NCBI GenBank assembly: GCA_910573745.1
Contig: CAJSYI010000016.1
Span: 1 to 57,461 of the forward strand
Source of the DNA: Muribaculaceae bacterium
Lineage (GTDB): Bacteria > Bacteroidota > Bacteroidia > Bacteroidales > Muribaculaceae
Reading direction: 5' to 3'
DNA length: 57,461 nt
The notes under the pieces: model-generated
Told to the model about the DNA's origin: nothing
The model's input: only the letters and a program-made list of their open reading frames with translations
Databases searched by the model: none
Shown here: positions 26,415-35,109 of the stretch, piece after piece
Layout: every line of letters starts with the position of its first letter
How positions within the stretch are numbered: position 1 is the first letter of the stretch
Translations under genes and position numbers: made by a program

Positions 26415-26500
26415 TGGTTAAGGCCGTTTAAGGCCGGATAAATAAGGCTGGTTAAGGCCGTTCAAGGCCGGATAAATAAGGCCGGTTAAGGCCGGATAAC
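26408..26500. repeat. Array of TTAAGGCCG decamer-like repeats
   Basis: About eight imperfect copies of a unit like GGTTAAGGCCG or GGATAAATAAGGC. Similar shorter arrays occur at 20021-20046, 37531-37572, 42468-42532 and 46075-46100, and in inverse form at 46139-46188, always between genes. Confidence 0.8.
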
Positions 26501-26503
26501 GTA

Positions 26504-26548
26504 AGAGACTGTGTCGTAAATCTTAATTATGACACAGTCTCTCTTTTT
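26504..26548 (+). terminator. Intrinsic terminator
   Basis: A 12-bp stem (AGAGACTGTGTC with GACACAGTCTCT) is followed by CTTTTT. It ends the leucine-rich gene and is a diverged copy of the terminator at 20049-20096. Confidence 0.88.
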
Positions 26549-26577
26549 ATCACAGGTGAATGCAGATGCATATGCCT

Positions 26578-27381
26578 CTACATATGTCCCTGTATTCTGG
26601 AGCGGATCGCGTCGGCGAGGGCGGCGAGGAGGTAGAGGGCCGTGAGGATGATGACTATCGCCGCCGAGGCGGGGACTGAAACGTGCCATGCCGCCGCGAG
26701 GCCGCCGAGGCCGCCTGCGAGGGCGAAGAGGAAGGACAGCAGCATCAGGGGCGTGTAGCGTCGGGTCAGCGTCTCTGCGGCCATCTGCGGCAGGGACAGG
26801 AACGACATGAGGAGCATTATGCCCATCATACGTATGGAGAGGACTATGGCCAGTGCCGTGAAGAGGGTCATGGCCGTGTTGACGAAGGCCACCGGGAGCC
26901 CGCGCGTCCGCGCGAAGTCCTCGTCGAAGCTGACGGCGACGATGCGCCTCCGGAAGAGCGTCCAGAAGGCGGCGAGGGCGGCAAGGAGGATCAGCAGGGC
27001 GGCGTTGTCGGCGGGCGTCACGGTGAGCACGTTGCCGAAGAGGAATGAGTTCAGCTCGGGGACGTAGCCGGGGGTGAGGAACACGAACAGGATGCCGAGG
27101 GCCATCCCGAACGCCCATACGACGGCTATGGCAGAGTCGCGGCGCACGCGCCGCCTTGACAGCCAGTCGGCCCCGAGGGAGCTTCCGGCCGCGAAGATGG
27201 CGGCGGCGGCCGCCGGGGAGACCCCGAGGAAGTAGCCGAGGCCGAGGCCGCCGAAGCACGCGTGGGTGATTCCGCCGGATATGAATAGCATGCGTCGCGT
27301 TACGATGTATGTGCCTATGACGGCGGCGACGGCGGCCGTCAGGACGATGCCCGTGAGGGCGTTGATCATGAAGTCAGGCAT
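26578..27381 (-). CDS. Metal ABC transporter permease (ZnuB/ABC-3 family)
   Basis: From the ATG at 27381 the protein has 267 residues with 7-8 membrane helices. It starts MPDFMINALTGIVLTAAVAAVIGTYIVTRRM, then GGITHACFGGLGLGYFLG, FGNVL, FARTRGLPVAFVNTAMT and MMGIMLLMSFLSLPQMAAETLTRR, all typical of ABC-3 permeases for zinc, manganese or iron. The upstream open frame to 27519 has no family similarity. The ATPase and binding protein are not adjacent in this window, so substrate and partners are unknown. Confidence 0.9.
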   Translation of the reverse strand: MPDFMINALTGIVLTAAVAAVIGTYIVTRRMLFISGGITHACFGGLGLGYFLGVSPAAAAAIFAAGSSLGADWLSRRRVRRDSAIAVVWAFGMALGILFVFLTPGYVPELNSFLFGNVLTVTPADNAALLILLAALAAFWTLFRRRIVAVSFDEDFARTRGLPVAFVNTAMTLFTALAIVLSIRMMGIMLLMSFLSLPQMAAETLTRRYTPLMLLSFLFALAGGLGGLAAAWHVSVPASAAIVIILTALYLLAALADAIRSRIQGHM

Positions 27382-27425
27382 GTCGGTTGTTTTGCGGGCT
27401 TTCCGTGGAGGAAAGCCGGATGTGG

Positions 27426-27908
27426 TTACGGACGCGCTCCGGGCGCCTGCCACGGGCGCGGGAGGGAGGATACGGAGCGGTAGACGTAGGTTACGACTCC
27501 GTGGCCGTAGGAATACCATTCCATGTAGAGGTAGTTGCCTCCGTGTGAGAACCAGTAGTTCATCGTCGAGGGTGAGCTGCCGCTGTAGCGGATGTTGACC
27601 TGGAAGTCAGAGACGTTGTTGACCGAGTACTGGCACCAGTACGACATCGGTTCCTCGTAGGGGGTTCCGCCGCGCAGGTAATAGTACCATCCGCGGCCGT
27701 TGCCGTTGAACTCGAGGCAGTTCACTTCCGAGGGGAGTACGTAGCCCCCGTTTATCTCGGTCAGCTCCCAAAGCCCGGTGAGGGCAGGGTCGTAGAAGTC
27801 GTCGTAGCCCGGAGCGGGACCCGGCACCCAGTTGTCGCCGCATGAGGTCAAGGCCACGGAGCATATCAGTGAGGCCGACAAGAGCAGCCAAGTGTAGATT
27901 TTCTTCAT
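27426..27908 (-). CDS. Predicted lipoprotein of unknown function
   Basis: This 160-residue protein has a signal peptide with lipobox SVALTSC (Cys at about residue 23). The mature part is aromatic-rich (Tyr, Trp) and beta-rich, with LTGLWELTEINGG and LEFNGNGRGWYYYLRGG, which resembles lipocalin-like or META/DUF-type small Bacteroidales lipoproteins. I cannot name a family. It ends 44 bp before znuB and is probably co-transcribed with it. Confidence 0.75.
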   Translation of the reverse strand: MKKIYTWLLLSASLICSVALTSCGDNWVPGPAPGYDDFYDPALTGLWELTEINGGYVLPSEVNCLEFNGNGRGWYYYLRGGTPYEEPMSYWCQYSVNNVSDFQVNIRYSGSSPSTMNYWFSHGGNYLYMEWYSYGHGVVTYVYRSVSSLPRPWQAPGARP

Positions 27909-27927
27909 AATAATCCTATGTCGTTTA

Positions 27928-28205
27928 AGAGTGTGTTTGAATTTTTATTCTGATTTTTACAGGCGGTTTTACAGGGCTTTCCGGGCCTTGGAACGAGGCG
28001 CATAGCGGGCTATGCAACGAGTGAAAGGCCGGAAAGGACGTGAAAATGCCGTAGTGTGCCGTTCGAGTGTGCCTTTATGGGTCTTTCGGCCGTCTTCACG
28101 CCTTTGCCCCGGTCATGCAGCCCGCTGCACTCCCTCGTCTGCATACGCGAATACATCCCGAAATCCTCCATAAAAAATCCTGAAGAAAAATTCCAAACAC
28201 ACTCT
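27928..28205 (-). mobile_element. MITE-like 278-bp inverted-repeat element, copy B
   Basis: Inverted relative to 18090-18367 and of identical length, with the same terminal inverted repeats and internal palindromes. It lies just upstream of the phage-like head operon. The remaining 28206-28346 is AT-rich and noncoding. Confidence 0.88.
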
Positions 28206-28346
28206 GAGTGTCGGGCGGAAACGCCTGTCCATATATGAATAGAAACGTCTGATGAGCCAAAAGTTTAACGTAGAAAAACCATTTTTCTGTCAATCAAAGT
28301 ATTGAAGAATTTTGAAGAAAATATTTGAAAATTTATTGCCAAAATA

Positions 28347-28378
28347 TTTGCTTGTTCAAAATATTGATTGTAATTTTG
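28347..28378 (+). promoter_or_regulatory. Consensus promoter of the phage-like head operon
   Basis: TTTG, 20 bp, and TAATTTTG match the host housekeeping consensus. The leader to the ATG at 28431 is about 45 nt and contains ACCATTTAACCAT, a partial match to the 15-mer upstream of the capsid gene. Confidence 0.8.
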
Positions 28379-28430
28379 CAACGTGATTCAAAGGAACGCA
28401 TAGACCATTTAACCATAAAAAGAGACAGAC

Positions 28431-28781
28431 ATGAACCATTTGGAATTGACCGAAAAGAAACTTCTCCCGGCTCCGGAGGAGAAGGATGAAAAGAGCGCGC
28501 CTGCGGGCGGCGGGGAATCCGGGGATGGCGCAGACCGCAAGCCTGCGGCCGCGGCAACCCCTGACGGAAAGAGGGTTGCTGACGAGGGCGTGCCGGCCGG
28601 GATGATGCCTGTGGCCGATGTGGAACGCGACTACGTGAGCCGTGAGGAGGCCGAGAAGGCGGCACGTGAGGCCTATCTGCGCGGGAGGCGCGAGCAGGTG
28701 GAGGCGAGCTGGGAGGCCGACCCCGCGCTTCCTTCGGAGATTGCATCGATTTTCAATGTCAGGAAGTCGGTCTGGGACTGA
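28431..28781 (+). CDS. Small acidic protein upstream of capsid; scaffold candidate
   Basis: A 116-residue, highly charged protein with a disordered Ala/Gly/Lys-rich first half and a helical second half (EEAEKAAREAYLRGRREQVEASWE). No family is recognised. Position immediately before the capsid gene, small size and charged helix are what a phage scaffold or capsid-assembly helper would show, but this is inference from context only. Confidence 0.6.
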   Translation: MNHLELTEKKLLPAPEEKDEKSAPAGGGESGDGADRKPAAAATPDGKRVADEGVPAGMMPVADVERDYVSREEAEKAAREAYLRGRREQVEASWEADPALPSEIASIFNVRKSVWD

Positions 28782-28836
28782 AGGCGTGTCCGGAATCCAT
28801 GTTCCGGTTTCCAGAACCGGCAAAGACAATTAAAAA

Positions 28837-28851
28837 AACCATTTAAAATTT
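28837..28851 (+). promoter_or_regulatory. Shared 15-mer upstream of the capsid gene
   Basis: AACCATTTAAAATTT ends 9 nt before the capsid ATG. The same 15-mer occurs at 34409-34423 and, on the other strand, at 53280-53294. It may act in translation initiation or as a regulator site. Confidence 0.7.
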
Positions 28852-28860
28852 GACCAAAGA

Positions 28861-30084
28861 ATGAGTGAGACAATGAACCTGGTTCCCGGCATCGCCGGAG
28901 GGACCCACGTCGGCGGCGCGCCGCTGACCACCGACATCGCAATGCAGGCTTCTCCCGAGCTTCTGCGCAACGCCATAGACAAGGCCGTGGTGAAGATACG
29001 CCCGATGGCCACTCCGCTCGACCAGATAAGCCGTCTGGGACATGTGCGCGACGTGGACTCGATGGAGGTGGACTATTATTCGGTGGACTGCCGCAAAGGC
29101 TCCACCCGCGTGACGAAGGCCACTGCCGACGCTGAGCATACGGGCTTCGACGACGGGTGCGCCGGGATGGTGCTTGAGACGAGGGACGCGGGCGTCTTCG
29201 AGGTTTCCGAGTCGTTCGGCTTCATGAAGGATGACGGCACGATGGGCGTAGGCTACGTGGCGGAAAAGAACGAGGGCAGACTGTGGGTGCGCCTGCATCC
29301 CGACGACGGCGCCGCCCTTGCCGCCGGAACGGAGATAATCCGCCTGGGACGCGCCGCCACGCAGCTCGACGTGCAGTCGCCCCAGTTCTCGGTGCTTCCG
29401 CAGAAGAAGACCAACTTCTGCCAGATTTTCAAGATGCAGATAGAGCAGAGCATGGTGATGAAGCTGAGCCACAAGGAGGTGGGCTGGGACTTCACCGACC
29501 AGCAGGAGGCCGCCGTCTACGACATGCGCCTGGGGATGGAGAAGCAGTTCCTTTTCGGGAAGCGCATGAAGGTGTATGACTACCTTAAGCAGGAGAACGT
29601 TACGCTGACCGAGGGCGTGTGGACCCAGGCAGGCAAGGAGATCCACGCCGAGCTGGCGACCCTCGACGCTAAGGCTCTGGTGGACATCCTGCGCAAGACG
29701 TTCACGGAGAACAGCGGCTCGCGCCGCAAGATCCTGATTGCGGGCAGCGACCTTATAGCGGCCATCAACAAGATCGACGCGCAGCGCGTGATCACGGCGC
29801 GCGACCAGGTCACGGCGTGGGGCATCGACTTCTCGGAGCTGATCTCGAAGTTCGGGCGTCTGTACGTGGTCTTCTCCGACGTGTTCGACTCGATGGGGAT
29901 GGCCGCCAACGGCATCATCATCGACCCGGAGTACATACAGAAGCATGTGTTCATCCCGTTCAACGCCGAGCGTCTGGACCTGCGGGGCAGCGGCCAGCGC
30001 AACACGGAGGCGCTGGTGCTCACCGAGGCGAGCTGCCTGACGCTCCGCTATCCGGAGGCGCACGCGAGAGTGATAGGCGGGTGA
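28861..30084 (+). CDS. Major capsid-like protein (SU10/N4-gp56, HK97-like)
   Basis: The 407-residue protein resembles the SU10/DUF5309-type capsid proteins: an N-terminal arm, a region with CQIFKMQIEQSMVMKLSHKEVGWDF equivalent to the family 'nytQIf...v.vS.t' segment, the EKQFLFGKRMKVYD helix corresponding to the E-loop/spine region, IAGSDLIAAINKI, and a C-terminal beta region (YVVFSDVFDSMGMAANGIIIDPEYIQKHVF). Codon use and GC match the host core genes. It follows the scaffold candidate and precedes a connector candidate and the portal. Confidence 0.75.
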   Translation: MSETMNLVPGIAGGTHVGGAPLTTDIAMQASPELLRNAIDKAVVKIRPMATPLDQISRLGHVRDVDSMEVDYYSVDCRKGSTRVTKATADAEHTGFDDGCAGMVLETRDAGVFEVSESFGFMKDDGTMGVGYVAEKNEGRLWVRLHPDDGAALAAGTEIIRLGRAATQLDVQSPQFSVLPQKKTNFCQIFKMQIEQSMVMKLSHKEVGWDFTDQQEAAVYDMRLGMEKQFLFGKRMKVYDYLKQENVTLTEGVWTQAGKEIHAELATLDAKALVDILRKTFTENSGSRRKILIAGSDLIAAINKIDAQRVITARDQVTAWGIDFSELISKFGRLYVVFSDVFDSMGMAANGIIIDPEYIQKHVFIPFNAERLDLRGSGQRNTEALVLTEASCLTLRYPEAHARVIGG

Positions 30085-30106
30085 TCGTTGCCAAAAGACC
30101 GGAGAT

Positions 30107-30700
30107 ATGCTCAAGAGATACACTGAGGAGGAGATGCTTGCCTTCTGGAAGCGGCGGCTCGGGCTTTCGTCGTCGCCGGGCGTCGTCGGGACTTCCGACG
30201 GCAACCGGCTCGACGCGAAGCTGACGGACGACATCCGTGCGTGGTATGCCGACCTGCTGCTGACGGCCCCGCGCCAGCTTCTGCCGTGCGAGGACCTGAA
30301 GGACGAGTCCACGGGCAGATACGTGGGCGAGAACTGCATGGAGCTTGTTCTGCCGGAACGCGGGGTGAGGTTCGTGTCGCTGAAGCTCGAGGCGTGGGAC
30401 GCGGCGGTGGAGGCCACGTTCGCCCCGGCGAGCCGGAGGGCGGGGCTGCAGAAGTACCGTGAGACGTGGGCCACGCCCGACGCTCCGGTGATAGTGGAGG
30501 GGGTGCACCGTCTGTTCGTGCACGGGCTTCCGAGCGGCAACGTGCCGATGGCGGCGCAGTCTGCCGGGGAGGCCGGGAATGTGCCGCCTTACAGGCCGCT
30601 TCCGCCCGTGGAGAGCCTGATGATGGTGGCCGCTCCGGCCGACGGGGCTTTCGTGCTCGACCCGTCGCTTCTCAGATACGGGGAGATGCTTGTGGGGTGA
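30107..30700 (+). CDS. Hypothetical protein; head-tail connector candidate
   Basis: A 197-residue protein between capsid and portal genes, starting 22 bp after the capsid stop. It has an N-terminal helical part (EEEMLAFWKRRLG, LTDDIRAWYADLLLTAPRQLLP) and a beta-rich middle (MELVLPERGVRFVSLKLEAWDAAVEATF). No family is recognised. Connector or adaptor function is suggested only by size and position. Confidence 0.6.
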   Translation: MLKRYTEEEMLAFWKRRLGLSSSPGVVGTSDGNRLDAKLTDDIRAWYADLLLTAPRQLLPCEDLKDESTGRYVGENCMELVLPERGVRFVSLKLEAWDAAVEATFAPASRRAGLQKYRETWATPDAPVIVEGVHRLFVHGLPSGNVPMAAQSAGEAGNVPPYRPLPPVESLMMVAAPADGAFVLDPSLLRYGEMLVG

Positions 30701-30717
30701 AAGGGGAGAGTAAAAAA

Positions 30718-30833
30718 GGAGAGAGGAGAGAGGAGAGAGGAGAGAGGAGAGAGTAGAGAGTGGCGGGAGGCGGGTATTTACAACTGACAATCTACAATTG
30801 ACAATGGACAATCTACAACTGACAATTGACAAT
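30718..30833. repeat. Low-complexity GGAGAGA and ACAATTGACAAT repeats
   Basis: About six tandem GGAGAGA units (30718-30760) are followed by five imperfect copies of a CAA(C/T)TGACAAT unit (30781-30833). They separate the connector candidate from the portal gene within the phage-like operon. Confidence 0.8.
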
Positions 30834-30838
30834 CAATC

Positions 30839-32248
30839 ATGACTGAGGACAAGAGACTTATCAAGGAATGCCGGGAGGCTTGGGATTCTCTCGGATGGTT
30901 CAGGCGCAGACGGCGCAGGTGCAAGGATTTCGCCTACGGGCGGCAGTGGGGCGACACGGTGAGGCTTCCTTCGGGGCGCATCGTCAGTGAGGAACGCCAT
31001 ATGATCGAGAGCGGGCGCATGCCTGTCACCAACAATCTCATCGGGCGGATGATAAAGCAGATGGTGGGCTATTACCGCCATATGACTGCCGGGGACGGCG
31101 GCGGGGACGGCGGCGGGGACGGCGGCGTGAGGCTCGCGGGGCGTTTCGACGCGCTCGGCGAGGCCGACGCGCGGGGGCTGGAGGAGTTCCTGATTTCGGG
31201 GATGGCCCTGCAGAGGGTGAAGCGTCATGGCGAGGAGTGGCTTCCGGGAGGCGACGTGAGCAACAGGAGCCCGGAGCGGGTGTTCTTCCGCCGGTTCGCG
31301 GATGCCGATGCGGCCGACGTGAGGTTCGTGGGGCTTCTGCACGACATCCCGCTCAGCCTTCTTGTGGAGCGTTTCGGCGGCCGCGACCCCGAGCGCGTAG
31401 GGAGGATAGTGGAGAGCTGGCGCAAAGGGGGCGCGCCGGGGATGCCGTGCGTGGCCGGGGAGGTTTCCTTTTCGGAGCCTGACATACCCGACCTTTGCCG
31501 GGTGGTGGAGGTGTGGCGCAGGCGTCTTGTCGGCGTGATGCGCGTCTACGACTGCGAGAGCGGCGAATACGCGGAAGGGGAATACAGCGGCGAGGCCGAG
31601 GAGCGTCTGCGGCGTATCAACGCCGCCCGTGAGGCCGAGGGACGGCGGCCCCTGATGGACAACGTGAGGCAGGACGAGCGTTGGGAGCAGACGTGGATGC
31701 TTGCCGACGGGTGCGTGCTCGGGCGTGGCCTGGGGGCCCCCGGCGAGCCTCTGCCGCTGGTGATGCGGCTTTACCCGATGGTGGACGGCGAAGTGCACAG
31801 CATGGTGGAGACGGTGATAGACCAGCAGAAGTTCGTCAACCGCCTGGTGGGCCTTCTTGACGAGATACTGGGCGCGTCGGCCAAGGGGGCGGTTCTGTAT
31901 CCTGTCGACCAGCTGCCTGACGGGATGACGTGGAAGGAGCTGAGGAGGCTCTGGTCGTCGCCGTCGGCCATCCTGCCCTTCAAGCGGACGTCGAAGAGCA
32001 TCCAGCCCCGCCAGCTCTCGGGAGGCGGGGGCTGCGCCGGGGCTACGGAGCTTCTGAAGACGCAGCTTTCGCTTTTCGACGACATATCGGGGTCGGGAGG
32101 CATCTTCTCTGACGGAGGCCGTCAGGCCGCAGGAGCCGACATGGCGCGCCTGCAGCGCGACGGGGCGGCCATAGCGATGCTCGACATACTTTCGGCGTTC
32201 AGGGAGTTCACTGGCCGCAGGGACAGGATTTTGGGAATAAGGATTTGA
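30839..32248 (+). CDS. Portal-like protein (P22-type)
   Basis: The 469-residue protein has the N-terminal pattern of P22-type portals: a helical start, then CKDFAYGRQWGDT (family 'f..GdQW') and RMPVTNNLIGRMIKQMVGYYRHM (family 'rp.ltiN.i...v....G'). The middle has the wing-like beta region, and the C-terminal crown or stem helix region ends in GGRQAAGADMARLQRDGAAIAMLDIL. It is shorter than P22 gp1 (about 725 residues). A Gly/Asp-rich insert (about 82-98) is unusual. It overlaps the next gene by 4 bp, and composition is host-like. Confidence 0.72.
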   Translation: MTEDKRLIKECREAWDSLGWFRRRRRRCKDFAYGRQWGDTVRLPSGRIVSEERHMIESGRMPVTNNLIGRMIKQMVGYYRHMTAGDGGGDGGGDGGVRLAGRFDALGEADARGLEEFLISGMALQRVKRHGEEWLPGGDVSNRSPERVFFRRFADADAADVRFVGLLHDIPLSLLVERFGGRDPERVGRIVESWRKGGAPGMPCVAGEVSFSEPDIPDLCRVVEVWRRRLVGVMRVYDCESGEYAEGEYSGEAEERLRRINAAREAEGRRPLMDNVRQDERWEQTWMLADGCVLGRGLGAPGEPLPLVMRLYPMVDGEVHSMVETVIDQQKFVNRLVGLLDEILGASAKGAVLYPVDQLPDGMTWKELRRLWSSPSAILPFKRTSKSIQPRQLSGGGGCAGATELLKTQLSLFDDISGSGGIFSDGGRQAAGADMARLQRDGAAIAMLDILSAFREFTGRRDRILGIRI

Positions 32249-34290
32249 AACGGGGATGCATCATGGGAAAGAGACATTACATGGTCCCGGGGCTCATGTC
32301 CCCGGGCGGGGAAGCCCGGCAGGGCGGCAAGTGCGGGGGCGGCGCGTGTTATTGCCTCAACCTGCGCCGAAGCGGCGCAGGCGGCCTTGAGCCGGTGAGG
32401 GGCGGCGCGCTGCTGGCGGCCACCGGAGCGGAGGCCGTGATGGCCGACCGGCGCGACTATGAGCGCAATTTCTTCACGCTCGACGCGGGGCTGAACCTGA
32501 GGCTGAGCGTGGTGGAAGGCGAGGACGGGAAGGCGGTGAGGCGCGACGAGCTTGTGGCGCGTCTTCCGGCAGGGATAGCCGACTATGCGGTGTGCGGCGA
32601 GTTCCTGGTGGTGAGGCTGGCCGACGACAGGCTCTTCTTCCTTCTCTGGCACGCCGACGAACGGCGGTATTCGGCGTTGGGGACGCTTCCGGAGTTCGGG
32701 GGCGTGTCCGTGAGGCGCGTCGGGGAGACGGAGATCACGGCATCGGTCGCCCCGGCGAAATTCACGGGGACCGTGGCCGACCCGAGGGAAGGGGATCCGG
32801 CCACGTACGCGGCTTCGGCCGTCGCGTCGGTCAGAGAGGCTTTCGGGAAGGCCATGCGGACGGCGCGCGAGGCTGGCTACTGGACGCAGCCGGTGGCGGT
32901 GCGCGTGGCCTGGCGTCTGTGGGACGGCACGCTTATCCACCTTTCCGGACCGGCCGTGGCCGCAGGGAGCGTGCCGCAGACCGGAGGGCGCGTCAGCCTT
33001 GCCCTGACTGCAGGCGACAAGGGCTACACGGGCACGGCGGCGGGGACGCTGCGCCTGCCCGCCTGCCGGCTTGAGGTGGAGCTCCCCTCCGCGCTTCCGG
33101 CGGGATGGGAAGACGTGGTGGGAAGCGTGGAGGTCTGGGTGAGCGAGGAGCCCGACCCGCTCGACGGCGGAGCGTCCGTGGGGCTGCACAGCCAGGGGGC
33201 GGCCCTCAGCATAGGCGTGAGCCTCGGCGCCCGGAGCGCGTCGTCGGTGGCTGAGTCCGTCGTGGCTTCGGCCATGGAGAAGGCCGAGACGCTTGCGCCG
33301 ACTGCGGGAGGGGCCGCCGTCAGCCTGACACGCCGCGAACCGCGCGGGAAACGTCTCGACCCCGCCGAGGCTCCGTCGGCGGCCGTGTTTTCGGCGACGG
33401 CCATCGAGGGGCACGGCGACTACCTGCATCTCGCGTCGCGGGGCAAGGTGGCCACCACGATGCGCGGCAATCCGTTCGTGGTGGCTTGGGAAAGCCTTTC
33501 GCCCGGAGGCCGCGTGGCGGCGATGGCGGCGCAGCCGGTAGGCGGAGGGGCATACACGCGCCAGTACGTCTACCTTTTCACCGACAGGGGCATAACCGCG
33601 CTTACGCACGACATGGAGGGCAGGCACCGCAACATGCGCCAGATTTCCCGGTCGGTGGTCAGGAGCCGTCTCCGGGTGGCTTCGGGCGAAGAGGGTGTGT
33701 ATGCCGTCGGCGAGGACGGCGAGCTTCTTCTTCTGCGCGACTCCTCCGCGAGGACTCTCGTCCGCGGCCTTGAGGGCTACTCCGGGCTGGCTTTCGAGCG
33801 CAGGCACCGCGAGCTGTGGCTGTTCGCCCCCGGACGCAGCCGGTGGATGGCGGTCGATACGGAAGGGGACGGCCTTTCGGCCAGCATGCGCAGCGAGGTC
33901 TGGGAGCGCGTGCCTGTTGACTGCGGTGGCAGGCTCTACGTCTTGGGTGCGCGGGGCGTGTCCGTCCTCGAGTCGCCCGACGGCGAGGAGCTTGACATGG
34001 AATGGGAAAGCGTCCCGGCGGAATGGCCGGTAGGCGGGGCCGCCTCGGTCGGCGTATGTCTGAGGAGCGACGCGGCCGACGTGTCGGTGGCCGTGTGGAG
34101 CCACGGTTCGTTCCAGCCCGCCACGCAGGCACGTCCGGCGTGCCTCGGCAGATGGGACATCCGCGGCGGCTTCAACGGCACCGCCCACGGGAGCCTGATG
34201 CTTCCTGCCGCGAAGACCCGGCCCATGCTTTCGCTGAGCGTCGCCGGCCGGGCCTCGCGCCTTGAGAGCGTCGAAATCCTCAGCCAGTAG
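32245..34290 (+). CDS. Propeller-like phage structural protein (tail hub/stopper candidate)
   Basis: A 681-residue protein coupled to the portal gene (ATGA overlap; an alternative start is the ATG at 32263). It is almost all beta-strand. The C-terminal 300 residues show repeated blades such as YVYLFTDRGITALTHD, VYAVGEDGELLLLRD, LWLFAPGRSRWMAVDTEGD and LYVLGARGVSVLESPD, the look of a beta-propeller. Phage proteins of this type next to P22-like portals include hub/closure proteins such as P22 gp10. That assignment is inference. Confidence 0.6.
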   Translation: MKRGCIMGKRHYMVPGLMSPGGEARQGGKCGGGACYCLNLRRSGAGGLEPVRGGALLAATGAEAVMADRRDYERNFFTLDAGLNLRLSVVEGEDGKAVRRDELVARLPAGIADYAVCGEFLVVRLADDRLFFLLWHADERRYSALGTLPEFGGVSVRRVGETEITASVAPAKFTGTVADPREGDPATYAASAVASVREAFGKAMRTAREAGYWTQPVAVRVAWRLWDGTLIHLSGPAVAAGSVPQTGGRVSLALTAGDKGYTGTAAGTLRLPACRLEVELPSALPAGWEDVVGSVEVWVSEEPDPLDGGASVGLHSQGAALSIGVSLGARSASSVAESVVASAMEKAETLAPTAGGAAVSLTRREPRGKRLDPAEAPSAAVFSATAIEGHGDYLHLASRGKVATTMRGNPFVVAWESLSPGGRVAAMAAQPVGGGAYTRQYVYLFTDRGITALTHDMEGRHRNMRQISRSVVRSRLRVASGEEGVYAVGEDGELLLLRDSSARTLVRGLEGYSGLAFERRHRELWLFAPGRSRWMAVDTEGDGLSASMRSEVWERVPVDCGGRLYVLGARGVSVLESPDGEELDMEWESVPAEWPVGGAASVGVCLRSDAADVSVAVWSHGSFQPATQARPACLGRWDIRGGFNGTAHGSLMLPAAKTRPMLSLSVAGRASRLESVEILSQ

Positions 34291-34388
34291 AGAGTGTTCG
34301 GCGTTTTGCCGCCCGTTCACTTGTTGTATAGCCCGCTGCGCACATCGTTCCAAGGTTTGCAAAGTCCTGTGAAATCCAAACACACTCT
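34291..34388 (+). repeat. Shortened copy C of the 278-bp element
   Basis: It keeps the left tip (AGAGTGT), the TATAGCCCGCTGCGC core and the right tip CCAAACACACTCT, with the middle deleted. It begins at the stop codon of the last head-operon gene. Confidence 0.75.
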
Positions 34389-34408
34389 TAAATTCTCAGG
34401 GGTGATAT

Positions 34409-34423
34409 AACCATTTAAAATTT
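34409..34423 (+). promoter_or_regulatory. Shared 15-mer upstream of the DUF4417 gene
   Basis: AACCATTTAAAATTT ends 8 nt before the ATG at 34432, the same placement as before the capsid gene. Confidence 0.7.
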
Positions 34424-34431
34424 ACCATTTT

Positions 34432-35109
34432 ATGATTTTAGAAGAGATTGCCGACATCAAGAGAAGGAGATGCCGGTCTACGGCTGAGTACCTTCTCAAC
34501 AAGTTCGGTATGCTTTCGGGACTTGAATTTACCGATGACAAAATCGGGATTCCTGTCTTGTCGGCAGTAGACTTGCCAGAACTTCCGTCTGACACGCTTG
34601 CATTCAGCAAGGCGTTGTATTCAACTGAAACGGGCAAGCTTGTACATTTCTACGAATGTGACCAGGCGTTTGCGAGGATTCTTCACCAACCGAGGAAATA
34701 TATGGAACTTCTGAAGCGTTTCAGATATGTGTCCGGGCCTGACTTTTCGCAGAAAATCGGGATGCCGGAGTTCGTGAGGTTCCAGAACTCATGGTGGAAC
34801 AAGGCTTTGACCGCATATTGGCAGTCGGAAGGGATTCCGGTGATTCCCAATGTAAGCTGGTCTGATCCGGACAGCTACGAATATGCCTTCAAAGGATTGC
34901 CGAAGCATTCGGTCATAGCTATAAATTGCGTCGGTGTGCGTTCGTGCCACTGGTCGATGTACCTTTGGCGCAAGGGCTATGAAGAGGCATTGCGCAGGCT
35001 TGAACCCAAGCTGATAATCCGCTACGGCGACAGAATGCCGGGCGAGAATGAAGCTTGTAGTGTATATTTCGAGAACGAGAACTACAAGCGTCTGAGGGAT
35101 GGGCGCTAA
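34432..35109 (+). CDS. DUF4417 domain protein (phage/mobile element associated)
   Basis: The 225-residue protein matches DUF4417: LVHFYECDQAFARILHQPRKYMELLKRF, YVSGPDFS, MPEFVRFQNSWWNKALTAYWQSEGIPVIPNVSW, YEYAFKGLPKHSVIAINCVG and the closing YFENENYKRL. The family occurs in phages and mobile elements, with unknown function. The composition is more AT-rich than the head operon. Right after the stop, an alternative frame reads a Cys/Gly-rich tail (GQYCSGKGCGLLGKDGF), suggesting a past frameshift that once joined this protein to a longer C-terminus. Confidence 0.82.
   Translation: MILEEIADIKRRRCRSTAEYLLNKFGMLSGLEFTDDKIGIPVLSAVDLPELPSDTLAFSKALYSTETGKLVHFYECDQAFARILHQPRKYMELLKRFRYVSGPDFSQKIGMPEFVRFQNSWWNKALTAYWQSEGIPVIPNVSWSDPDSYEYAFKGLPKHSVIAINCVGVRSCHWSMYLWRKGYEEALRRLEPKLIIRYGDRMPGENEACSVYFENENYKRLRDGR

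Noticed and set aside
26408..26500. CRISPR-like array
   Set aside because: Units are about 10 bp, imperfect and without unique spacers; no cas genes are near.
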